Positions 1 through 6,313 of a stretch of DNA of 7,116 nucleotides are shown one piece after another. The stretch spans positions 1-7,116 of the forward strand of contig JALTJN010000107.1 of the NCBI GenBank assembly GCA_027076405.1, written 5' to 3'. The stretch's first letter is position 1; every line of letters starts with the position of its first letter. The translations under genes were made by a program, and so were the position numbers. The notes under the pieces were generated by a model. The model saw only the letters and a program-made list of their open reading frames with translations, was not told the DNA's origin and made no database searches. The DNA is from Chromatiales bacterium. Lineage in GTDB: Bacteria; Pseudomonadota; Gammaproteobacteria; UBA6429.

Positions 1-536
1 CCATGTATTCAGCGCTAAAAAAAGACGGTCAACGTTTATATGATTTAGCGCGCCAGGGCATTGAAGTAGAGCGCAAACCTCGCCCAGTAACCATCTATTC
101 ATTAGACATATTATCCTTTGAAAATGGCGAAGTTGAATTACAAACCCGCTGTTCAAAAGGCACGTACGTGCGCACCCTGTGCGAAGATTTAGGCGAGTTA
201 TTAGGCTGCGGTGCGTATGTTAGCGAACTGCGCCGCACCTCAGTCGGCCCGTATAAAACCGGCATGTTGACGCTGGATGAATTAACGGCGCTAGCCGAAA
301 ACGGTTTTGATGCGCTGGATAATACGTTGCTAAAAATAGACAGCGGCATCGACGACTGGCCGGTAGTTGAACTGGATGCAGATAGTGCGTATTACATTAA
401 ACTTGGCCAGCCAGTGCAAATTGCCAGAGCACCTACCGAAGGGCTGGTACGAATTTATGCAGATGGGCAGTTTATCGGCATCGGTATCATCAATGATGAT
501 GGTCGAGTTGCGCCGAAGCGGATGATGAATCTTTAG
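1..536 (+). CDS. truB: tRNA pseudouridine(55) synthase TruB, C-terminal part (5' end outside the window)
   Basis: This enzyme converts uridine 55 in the T-psi-C loop of tRNAs to pseudouridine in the cytoplasm. About 178 codons are present; family members are usually near 300 residues, so the N-terminal part with the catalytic aspartate lies to the left of the window. Visible landmarks, counted from the Met at position 3, are the family signature MYSALKKDGQ at 1-10, EVERKPR at 21-27, and the KGTYVRTL..DLG block at about 52-64, followed by LRRTSVGPY. The last 55 residues form the PUA-like TruB C-terminal domain, with the conserved GQPV and the terminal VAPKRM. The Met at position 3 is internal, not the start. 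The stop is TAG at 534-536. In most Gammaproteobacteria rpsO follows truB; here the next gene is on the opposite strand and convergent. Identification is seen directly from strong family motifs. Confidence 0.97.
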   Translation, partial: MYSALKKDGQRLYDLARQGIEVERKPRPVTIYSLDILSFENGEVELQTRCSKGTYVRTLCEDLGELLGCGAYVSELRRTSVGPYKTGMLTLDELTALAENGFDALDNTLLKIDSGIDDWPVVELDADSAYYIKLGQPVQIARAPTEGLVRIYADGQFIGIGIINDDGRVAPKRMMNL

Positions 537-618
537 ATTTTTTTATTGGCAAAGGAATGACATAGAACGTCTAACGCTTTAATCTGATTCCCATAATCTG
601 ATTCCAAAGAGTGGTTTA
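537..618. other. Convergent spacer between truB and the minus-strand operon
   Basis: These 82 bases separate two convergent genes. They hold a T7 run directly after the truB stop (538-544) and a 12-bp direct repeat (580-605). I see no rpsO start, no convincing GC-rich hairpin and no gene. A weak 4-bp stem, AATC-TTTA-GATT, overlaps the truB stop codon just before the T run. It may help end transcription, but it is too weak to call a terminator. Confidence 0.5.
580..605. repeat. 12-bp direct repeat, two copies 2 bp apart
   Basis: TAATCTGATTCC occurs at 580-591 and again, identical, at 594-605, separated by CA. The pair lies in the convergent gap between truB and the A/T-richer minus-strand cluster. 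Its role is unknown. It could be a slipped duplication or a trace of an insertion boundary. Confidence 0.7.
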
Positions 619-2184
619 TTACAAGGGTTCAAGATAATACCCATCTTGAGCAGTGTAATACAGGATGTAGCTCATAGTGCCACCACTCATAATTTGCATG
701 GGTTGGGTTACTTTTCCCAGCACACTCACCTGTTCTAATTGATTGTTATGTAATTTTTTAATGTTTCCATCTGTAAACGATAAAACTAAATCCAGACGTT
801 TATTTTTGTTGCCAACGGCAGAGTAAGTCATGACTCCCTGTGAAATTTCATCCAGAGAATCTATTGTACCGATTGTGGTTTCGCTAATAATTTCAGCTTG
901 TTTATGTAAGCCATGTCGGGATTCAATTAATATTAATTCAATACCTTGCTCGGTGGTTGTGCTTGCGAGCGTTGCCAACGTCACGCGTTGTTCTGAGTCA
1001 ATTGTCATTACGGGTTTAACTGAGCTTAATAGTTCTCTGTTAGTTATGTCCAGAGTCGTAAATTGCCCCAGGCTTTTTGTGTCATAGCTTGCATGGTAGA
1101 GACGGTAAGCATTTTTATTTTTCTGGGCGAGTAGCAGGTGATGTGGGCCGACTATACCTTGTGCGGGTATAGATACAATGGCTAGTGATGGAGTAACTGG
1201 AAGCGTCGCTTGCCATAGCAGTTTAAAATCTGTGTCTGCCTGCAATAACCAAAGTTGCTTATCTGTTTTTGAAAGCACGGCGAGTTCTAATGGGCCATTG
1301 GTTATTTTGTGAACGTTGCTTAATACTTTATCAACGGCTGCCGGTGCTTGCCAATGAATGGGTTCAGCAAGTATTGGGCTTTTGGCGTAGATGTTATTGC
1401 CACTGCGCCAGACAACCCAACTAATTAATTCTCCCATAACCGTTGCATTGTTTTGTGGAATAAATACTTCATCTATTGGGCTTTGCTGTTCAAAGAACAG
1501 GGTTGGCGTGTCAAGTTCAATTTCGCCAATGTTCTGGGCAGTTTCTGTAAATTGAAAAGTGTAAATAGATTGTCTGGTTTTTCCTTCGGCAACGTAAGCG
1601 CCTTTGCCTGCCGCGATATTTAAGTTGTTAATTGATATGCCTGTTGCAATATTTATATTGCTGTTAATGCCTTCATGTAATTCAAAATAAAATGCATTGC
1701 TGCTATACAGTTTTCCATCAATAATTAAAGTTGCCTTGAGCTGGTGCTTTCCTGTCTGCTTGAGTTCTGTGAGGTGATTGATTTTATAATTACCCTGGTA
1801 GCTTGCTTTTGCAGCCAGTCGATAAGTCTCTTTTTTGGGTACACCGATGCCGCGAATAATAAGACCTTGAAACTCAAGTTTTTTTATTTTCTGGTCAGGC
1901 GTTTTTAATTCAAAATAAATATTGTTATTCGGTATGTTTACAAAATCCGGGATATCAATTTCTGTTGGTGATGTGTTCTTCACACTTAGCGTTACCTCAA
2001 CTGACTCACCAAGTGAAAACGAATTTTGTTTAGATGAGAGTGAAATCGTGATCATATTTAATTTTCCTTTTTCACGGTTTGAATCCGTTTGTTTACTGGA
2101 AATGCTGTTACAGTTAATACTGGCTATTGGCAATACTAATAAAAAAATAATTATATTGAGTTTTTTAATTGAATTTTTAAGCAT
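619..2184 (-). CDS. Exported or lipid-anchored beta-rich protein with N-terminal Ig-like domain; candidate immunity protein
   Basis: I do not recognise a named family for this 521-residue protein. Residues 1-24 look like an export signal: lysines at 3, 7 and 8, a hydrophobic core at 9-18, then PIASIN before Cys25. Cys25 and the polar linker at 26-43 suggest a lipoprotein, but Asn at -1 is not a canonical lipobox, so signal peptidase I cleavage is also possible. Residues 44-170 read as an Ig-like beta sandwich (FSLGESVEVTLSVKN at 56-70, ending in AFYFEL), of the general kind found in BsuPI-like protease inhibitor and CARDB-type domains. Residues 178-521 are strand-rich with repeated short hydrophobic strands and could be a beta-propeller; no enzyme motif is visible. 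It is the last gene of the operon, 41 nt after the protease gene. The Shine-Dalgarno site at ATG 2184 is poor (AAAGAAA at most), while an internal ATG at Met44 has a good one. Signal peptide and position beside a signal-less protease suggest periplasmic immunity (inference). Confidence 0.85.
   Translation of the reverse strand: MLKNSIKKLNIIIFLLVLPIASINCNSISSKQTDSNREKGKLNMITISLSSKQNSFSLGESVEVTLSVKNTSPTEIDIPDFVNIPNNNIYFELKTPDQKIKKLEFQGLIIRGIGVPKKETYRLAAKASYQGNYKINHLTELKQTGKHQLKATLIIDGKLYSSNAFYFELHEGINSNINIATGISINNLNIAAGKGAYVAEGKTRQSIYTFQFTETAQNIGEIELDTPTLFFEQQSPIDEVFIPQNNATVMGELISWVVWRSGNNIYAKSPILAEPIHWQAPAAVDKVLSNVHKITNGPLELAVLSKTDKQLWLLQADTDFKLLWQATLPVTPSLAIVSIPAQGIVGPHHLLLAQKNKNAYRLYHASYDTKSLGQFTTLDITNRELLSSVKPVMTIDSEQRVTLATLASTTTEQGIELILIESRHGLHKQAEIISETTIGTIDSLDEISQGVMTYSAVGNKNKRLDLVLSFTDGNIKKLHNNQLEQVSVLGKVTQPMQIMSGGTMSYILYYTAQDGYYLEPL
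2053..2068 (-). promoter_or_regulatory. Internal Shine-Dalgarno and ATG at codon 44 of the exported protein
   Basis: On the minus strand AAGGA (AGGA at 2068-2065) stands 9 nt before an in-frame ATG at 2055-2053. It is a better match to a ribosome binding site than anything before the annotated start at 2184. Initiation here would yield a 478-residue product starting MITISLSS, without the signal sequence and exactly at the first strand of the Ig-like domain. It could be the true start, a second start, or coincidence. The signal-peptide-like residues 1-24 argue that the upstream start is also used. Confidence 0.45.
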
Positions 2185-2225
2185 TTATGTCATTGGTTTC
2201 TTTATGATTCGGGTTGCAGTCTTGT

Positions 2226-4712
2226 TCAGGTCTTTTTGTTGTTGGCAGAAATTTTGTCAAGCGTGTCTGAATTCCAGCCTCTGAGTCTTAATTGGCATAA
2301 ACCACAAAAGGCATGGCGGGGTCGATTATAGCTCATCATGCAATTGTGATCTGAGTCATCATGACGATTTGCCTGCGCACCACCTGGTATGCTTGCAGAA
2401 GTAGAAAAACGCGCATGAGGCAAAAACATGTGATGACCGATTTCATGGCAGAAAGTATCTAACATGGCATTGGTAAAAATGAATACACAAGCGTTACGTT
2501 TTGCATCTTTGACATCAATTGCAGCGCCATTAATAATACCAACACGGACACCCTGTGTAACCAGCTCCTCCAGGTAAGTGTTCGAATAATTAAAATGAAT
2601 GATTGTTACACCATCTTTAGCGCCAGGAAAATCACCTGCTTTTGCGCCCGATATCGCAGAAAACTGAGCGTTATCTTCCACCATACTTATAATAATAGTG
2701 AATGCCATACTATCTAGCCTATTGGAGTATCTAACCCTGTCCTGAAAGCCGTTACTATTGAGAAAGGCCTGGGTTGTTATTAGCCTGGCAATCTCAGCGG
2801 TTAAAGGAGGGGAACCCAGATTAGCGGCGGCCAGCCCTTCAGATAGTGCTGTTTGTGTTAAACCATTGGCTGCTGCAATATTCGCTAAATCGCTTGTCGC
2901 CGCGATCCCGGGGTGCAATAAAGCATGTAAGTTCTGTACAAACTGTGCATATGTCTGAGCTTTAAGGCCGGAGTCTACCGATGCATGGTCATCTGTTCGT
3001 TTAATGGCGATATCCTGTGTTAAAAACGGATTGCCACTGGCATTTAATTTTGCCATTGCGAGTGCATTATAATCAACCGCATTGCCATCAGCCTTGCGAT
3101 GTTCGTTGATTAAATAATTATCAGCCGGTGCGTGCATTTTATCGACTACATCTATAAACGCATCATTAAATATTTCTCTGACTGCTGCCAGGTTGCTGGG
3201 TAAAAAAGCGGCGATTGTATTTTTTTTTCTGATGTATCTTGCAAGGTGTATCTCACGCCAAATTTGCCATTCACCAGTAGAGGCTTTTATTAGTGGAGGT
3301 GTTTTTAATGGTTCAGCAATATTATCAATTAACATCGTGTCTTTTGCTGATAGGTCATTTGCAAGGTAAACCGATACATTATAATTTTCGCCACCCATTC
3401 GACTGGGTTGAAACAATACACCCGTCTGTCCCTTCAATTTTCCCGAACTCCAACCTGTGCTTAATGATGCCCATTTACGTTTTTTGCAGCTTTCGATTTT
3501 AAAAGGAAATTTGCCTTTCTCAAGCGTATCTTTTGCTTTATATCCAGTCTGGGGTGGGAAAATGGGGTTTGCTGAAGGTCCTCGCTTACCACCGCGATCA
3601 ACATGACAGTTATCGCCTTTTGGATAAGTGTGATCGGCAGCAGCTCGTCCAGCGTCAGTTCCGGCAGAATAATAATTGATTGCGGAATTGATAAAGGCTT
3701 TGGGTTTTGCATTATAGGGTGCAGGGCTATTTTGCTGTGCTGTGACATTTTCGGCGACATCTTCCCAGTCCCAGAGAAATTGAGTATTGCCCAATGCCAC
3801 AGCACCTTTATTTGAACTTATGAGTTTAAGCTCATTGCCTGCCGAATCAGCCAGGTAAACACTGGCGAGCAGGGGGATTTGTGGACCCTTGTCCCACAGA
3901 GTGTTATATACATCGTAACTCGTATTATCATTCATTTCTCCTGAGCTGGTTTTATAGAGATTACTTATTAGTGGAATCTTTCGAACTGTGCCCGTAGCCG
4001 GTACGCTACCTTTGCTTTGAATGAATTGGTTTAATTCTTTATCCATCTTATGGCGTTTATCATTAATTGTTGCAGCAGGAATTAAATCTTCTTCAGCTAA
4101 AATAATTTCGAGCTTTTTAATCAGTATATGAAAGTAACACCAACTGCTGGCTGGATTGCCAATATTTTTAGCATCAGCAGGTGTTAATGTTAATTTTAAT
4201 TTATAAGGTGTATTTTTTAAGGTGATGTACCCGTCAGGAAAATGATCCTTGTCGAGCGTTGTGTCCGCAGCTTCCTTGTTGAGATCGTGCTCTATTTTAT
4301 GTTGCTTAATCACACCGTCAATTTTATTCGCGCCTTTTATAACTCGACCGTCCCATTTGATAGTATGTTCACCGTGTTTAAACCAGTCAGCGCCCAATTT
4401 GGCTAAATCAAGTGACCATAAAGCCTTCGTCTCAAAACGACTGAACAGTTCAAGTTTTCCACCTTTCAATGCGCCTGTGGGGTCATTTATTTTGTAACAT
4501 AATTTAACGGTTTCTTTTTCGGGAGCGAAATTAAATTCATCAATTCCCCGATTAGAAGTGGCTGATTTTGGAGCGCCTTCAGGGCGATAACACTTACTGC
4601 GCTTACCCGATGCTTCTATATAAAGATCTTCTATATGCCATTCAGGAAGGCGCAGTCGATTGATGTTGCTTTTGCCTTCAGCCGTGATGGCAATGGTTGC
4701 ATTTCGTTTCAT
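2226..4712 (-). CDS. Large multidomain protein with C-terminal metzincin-type zinc protease domain; candidate secreted toxin
   Basis: This 828-residue protein has no signal peptide or membrane segment. The N-terminal half is beta-rich: an Ig/FlgD-like stretch at about 68-123 (KLELF ... HTIKWDGRV), another near 165-205, and a third at about 280-319 ending in FLWDWEDV. The middle holds a GVLFQPSRMGGENYNVSVYL block at 431-450. The catalytic domain is at about 665-828. It contains HEIGHHMFLPH at 756-766, which gives zinc ligands His756, His760 and His766 and base Glu757 in the metzincin spacing HExxHxxxxxH. A Met-turn-like CMMSY follows at 791-795. The usual metzincin glycine is replaced by Phe763. 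His784, His789 and Cys791 plus Cys803/Cys806 (CGLC) could bind a second, structural zinc, reminiscent of archaemetzincins. The start ATG at 4712 lies 10 nt after AGGA, which overlaps the upstream stop. Protease activity is well supported by motif; delivery by type VI secretion and the target are inference. Confidence 0.9.
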   Translation of the reverse strand: MKRNATIAITAEGKSNINRLRLPEWHIEDLYIEASGKRSKCYRPEGAPKSATSNRGIDEFNFAPEKETVKLCYKINDPTGALKGGKLELFSRFETKALWSLDLAKLGADWFKHGEHTIKWDGRVIKGANKIDGVIKQHKIEHDLNKEAADTTLDKDHFPDGYITLKNTPYKLKLTLTPADAKNIGNPASSWCYFHILIKKLEIILAEEDLIPAATINDKRHKMDKELNQFIQSKGSVPATGTVRKIPLISNLYKTSSGEMNDNTSYDVYNTLWDKGPQIPLLASVYLADSAGNELKLISSNKGAVALGNTQFLWDWEDVAENVTAQQNSPAPYNAKPKAFINSAINYYSAGTDAGRAAADHTYPKGDNCHVDRGGKRGPSANPIFPPQTGYKAKDTLEKGKFPFKIESCKKRKWASLSTGWSSGKLKGQTGVLFQPSRMGGENYNVSVYLANDLSAKDTMLIDNIAEPLKTPPLIKASTGEWQIWREIHLARYIRKKNTIAAFLPSNLAAVREIFNDAFIDVVDKMHAPADNYLINEHRKADGNAVDYNALAMAKLNASGNPFLTQDIAIKRTDDHASVDSGLKAQTYAQFVQNLHALLHPGIAATSDLANIAAANGLTQTALSEGLAAANLGSPPLTAEIARLITTQAFLNSNGFQDRVRYSNRLDSMAFTIIISMVEDNAQFSAISGAKAGDFPGAKDGVTIIHFNYSNTYLEELVTQGVRVGIINGAAIDVKDAKRNACVFIFTNAMLDTFCHEIGHHMFLPHARFSTSASIPGGAQANRHDDSDHNCMMSYNRPRHAFCGLCQLRLRGWNSDTLDKISANNKKT

Positions 4713-4729
4713 TTCATTTTAATCCTTTA
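4710..4729 (-). promoter_or_regulatory. Coupled stop/Shine-Dalgarno/start junction before the protease gene
   Basis: On the minus strand the 404-residue gene ends in TAA (4729-4727), which runs straight into AGGA (4726-4723). The protease ATG follows at 4712-4710, so terminating ribosomes sit on the next ribosome binding site. A second ATG at 4717-4715, in another frame, has closer spacing to AGGA (5 nt) but opens only ATG-AAA-TGA, overlapping the true start. The frame that continues for 828 codons decides the start at 4712. Confidence 0.65.
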
Positions 4730-5941
4730 AGTGTCATGGCGTTTGATTAAATCTGCCTTTATATCACCAATTACACCTGAGCCAGCTGACTGTGATTGGT
4801 AAATATATTGATAAGTCTGTACAGAGGCTTTGTCGCCGCCAGCAAACCCAAGGTTTTTCATTCGGGTAATCAGGCCATCAGGTGAATCCAGGCTCGCCAG
4901 CTCAACGACAGAAAAATTCCACTCAACAATATCATCATCCACTTTTGGAATAGCTCTGTTTGCGTGTACATCTTTCCATTGCTCATGTTGAATTTTCTGC
5001 GGGTAATCATTTTCCTGAGGTGTTTCATTTACAGCTGGCTTTACACTATTTGTGCGGTCTCTCCAGGTGATTTTTACCGCAGCTGATGAGCTACCTTTTG
5101 GTACAGTGACATTGATTTGTCCACCACTACCTTCTTTATTGACAGGTTTGGTCATTTTCCATTTAGCGCCTGAGTTGTTTCTATCTTTTTTAGATGCTGT
5201 ATCCCATATACTTAATGATAAGCGTATTGAAGGTTTGGGTTTATTGGCTGCCGCTTTAGGACCCAGGCCAGCATCACGATTTCCAGGCTGGTTAACGGTT
5301 TCTTCAAGCACGTCTTTGGAAGGAGGAGAAACAGGTTTATTAACAAGTACAAGAACGTCCCCATTGGCCAGCCCTTGTGAGGCTTGTGCAAGCTTTAAAT
5401 TATTACTTGAAGCGGCAGGTATAACCGCATTGGGTTTAGGTTTTTTTTGGGCGTTGATATCAGCAACTTCGATGATGGCATCCAGGGTTTCATCATCAGG
5501 AGATAAGCTATTTAAAAATGCACTGGCTTCTGTAGCATTAGTAAAATCTTTTGTTTCATTATTCGTTAAAACGAGTTGCTCACTGGCTGAAACAAAATGA
5601 AAAATTTCATTATTGGTGCTCTTTAATACACGTTTATCAGCGGCATGTATTAGGTTTTCAGGTGAATGTATTTCAAATATTTTAAATTTATTATTAGCTA
5701 AATATTGGCTTAGTTGTAGTAGGGGGTTTTTATTGTGTTGACGTGTTGGAGTATCATGAAATTCAGCTAATAGATTCAGCCAGAAACGCTCATTGGCATC
5801 GAGGGTTCGAAGAAAGCGGTATGCACTTATCGCATCACTAAAAAATTCAGCATTAAGGTTTGCAGGGTGGATGCCATCATGAGGAGTGTGAATTTTATAA
5901 CGTAAGCCAAAAGCGCTTTTTAATATCTTTCGTTGTAACAT
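4727..5941 (-). CDS. Protein with C-terminal peptidoglycan-binding-like domain; candidate effector carrier or adaptor
   Basis: This 404-residue protein has no signal peptide. Residues 1-160 are a mixed helix/strand region I do not recognise. Residues 166-236 are low-complexity, rich in Lys, Pro, Asn and Ala, and include GLANGDVLVLVN at 190-201, which resembles the 'L-x-x-GD-x-(V/I)' end of LysM-type segments. Residues 238-296 read as a small beta sandwich (RLSLSIWD ... AAVKITWRDRT). Residues 351-404 follow the pattern of a peptidoglycan-binding type 1 fold: DSPDGLITRMKNLGF, then VQTYQYIYQ in place of the usual AFQ helix, and a terminal RHD. It looks degenerate, so real glycan binding is uncertain. 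A LysM-like, beta-sandwich and PG-binding-like order is one I associate with proteins encoded beside VgrG genes in type VI islands; this is from memory and unverified. It is the first gene of the three-gene operon, 14 nt ahead of the protease gene. ATG 5941 is preceded by AGGGA at 7 nt. Confidence 0.85.
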   Translation of the reverse strand: MLQRKILKSAFGLRYKIHTPHDGIHPANLNAEFFSDAISAYRFLRTLDANERFWLNLLAEFHDTPTRQHNKNPLLQLSQYLANNKFKIFEIHSPENLIHAADKRVLKSTNNEIFHFVSASEQLVLTNNETKDFTNATEASAFLNSLSPDDETLDAIIEVADINAQKKPKPNAVIPAASSNNLKLAQASQGLANGDVLVLVNKPVSPPSKDVLEETVNQPGNRDAGLGPKAAANKPKPSIRLSLSIWDTASKKDRNNSGAKWKMTKPVNKEGSGGQINVTVPKGSSSAAVKITWRDRTNSVKPAVNETPQENDYPQKIQHEQWKDVHANRAIPKVDDDIVEWNFSVVELASLDSPDGLITRMKNLGFAGGDKASVQTYQYIYQSQSAGSGVIGDIKADLIKRHDT

Positions 5942-5948
5942 GTATGCA

Positions 5949-5953
5949 TCCCT
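5949..5953 (-). promoter_or_regulatory. Ribosome binding site of the 404-residue gene
   Basis: AGGGA on the minus strand stands 7 nt before ATG 5941. A nearer ATG (5949-5947) overlaps the site and is in a different frame, so the start at 5941 is preferred. Confidence 0.65.
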
Positions 5954-5966
5954 ACTAATGTTAATG

Positions 5967-5993
5967 TTTTTTTAATATTTTTTTAATATTTTT
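5967..5993. repeat. Tandem T7AATA tract (two copies plus T5)
   Basis: TTTTTTTAATA is repeated exactly at 5967-5977 and 5978-5988, followed by T5. On the transcript of the minus-strand operon this gives A-rich, unstructured RNA starting about 14 nt before the ribosome binding site. It might bend DNA, bind a nucleoid silencer such as H-NS, or act as a translation enhancer. None of these is shown by the sequence alone. Confidence 0.6.
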
Positions 5994-6128
5994 GTATCGT
6001 CTGGTTCTGTTTTAAAAAACGTGTTACTTAAGCTTCTACCGGATTGGGAATAGCTCGTCTCTCCATGAAATAACCAATGAAATTAATATATATTATTTTG
6101 TGATTTTACCGCAAGGTGAAATTTTATT

Positions 6129-6155
6129 ATTATAAAAAGATGTGATTAAATTCAA
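6129..6155 (-). promoter_or_regulatory. Candidate sigma-70 promoter for the minus-strand operon
   Basis: On the minus strand TTGAAT (6155-6150) is followed after 15 nt by TATAAT (6134-6129). The -10 is a perfect consensus, but the spacer is shorter than the usual 17 nt; a shifted TAATAA would give 17. Transcription would start near 6120 and leave a leader of roughly 180 nt before ATG 5941. In DNA this A/T-rich, chance matches are common. Confidence 0.3.
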
Positions 6156-6313
6156 AGAGTAAAGGGGCAGTGACAACTGAAGCGTATTTTCATTAAGTTT
6201 TTTAAAGTTTTTATAAACTGAAGTAGTAGTCTTGTTCGAATCTATATTATTCGTATTTCTCTTAACTTACTGACTTTGAGTGTGGAGCAGAATACTGTTC
6301 ATTGTAAAACAAA

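Larger units (their letters stand above)
5942..6313. other. A/T-rich 372-bp spacer with likely operon promoter and long leader
   Basis: No convincing gene lies here on either strand. The spacer is far richer in A/T than the flanking genes. It holds a candidate sigma-70 promoter pointing at the three-gene operon (6129-6155), a duplicated T7AATA tract close to the operon start (5967-5993), and a 12-codon start-to-stop frame on the minus strand (6066-6028, MERRAIPNPVEA) without a Shine-Dalgarno site. No GC-rich terminator hairpin is visible after the upstream gene's stop at 6314, so read-through into the operon is possible. Confidence 0.6.

Noticed and set aside
486..500. Hairpin ATCATC-AAT-GATGAT
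   Set aside because: It is inside the truB coding region, short, and not followed by a T run.
528..544. Rho-independent terminator after truB (AATC-TTTA-GATT and T7)
   Set aside because: The stem is only 4 bp and A/T-rich; the T run alone does not support a terminator call.
3461..3805. 114-codon open frame on the minus strand
   Set aside because: It is in another frame of the protease gene and interrupts no conserved stretch, so it is a chance overlap.
5052..5600. 182-codon open frame on the plus strand
   Set aside because: It lies antisense inside the 404-residue gene, whose domain pattern, start and coupling to the next gene are convincing; the plus frame shows no recognisable protein features.
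6028..6066. 12-codon frame MERRAIPNPVEA on the minus strand as a leader peptide
   Set aside because: No Shine-Dalgarno site before it, no attenuator-like hairpin after it, and such short frames are expected by chance.
6099..6147. Two TGTGATT copies 42 bp apart as half-sites for a CRP-type regulator
   Set aside because: Neither copy is paired with a TCACA half at the proper distance.
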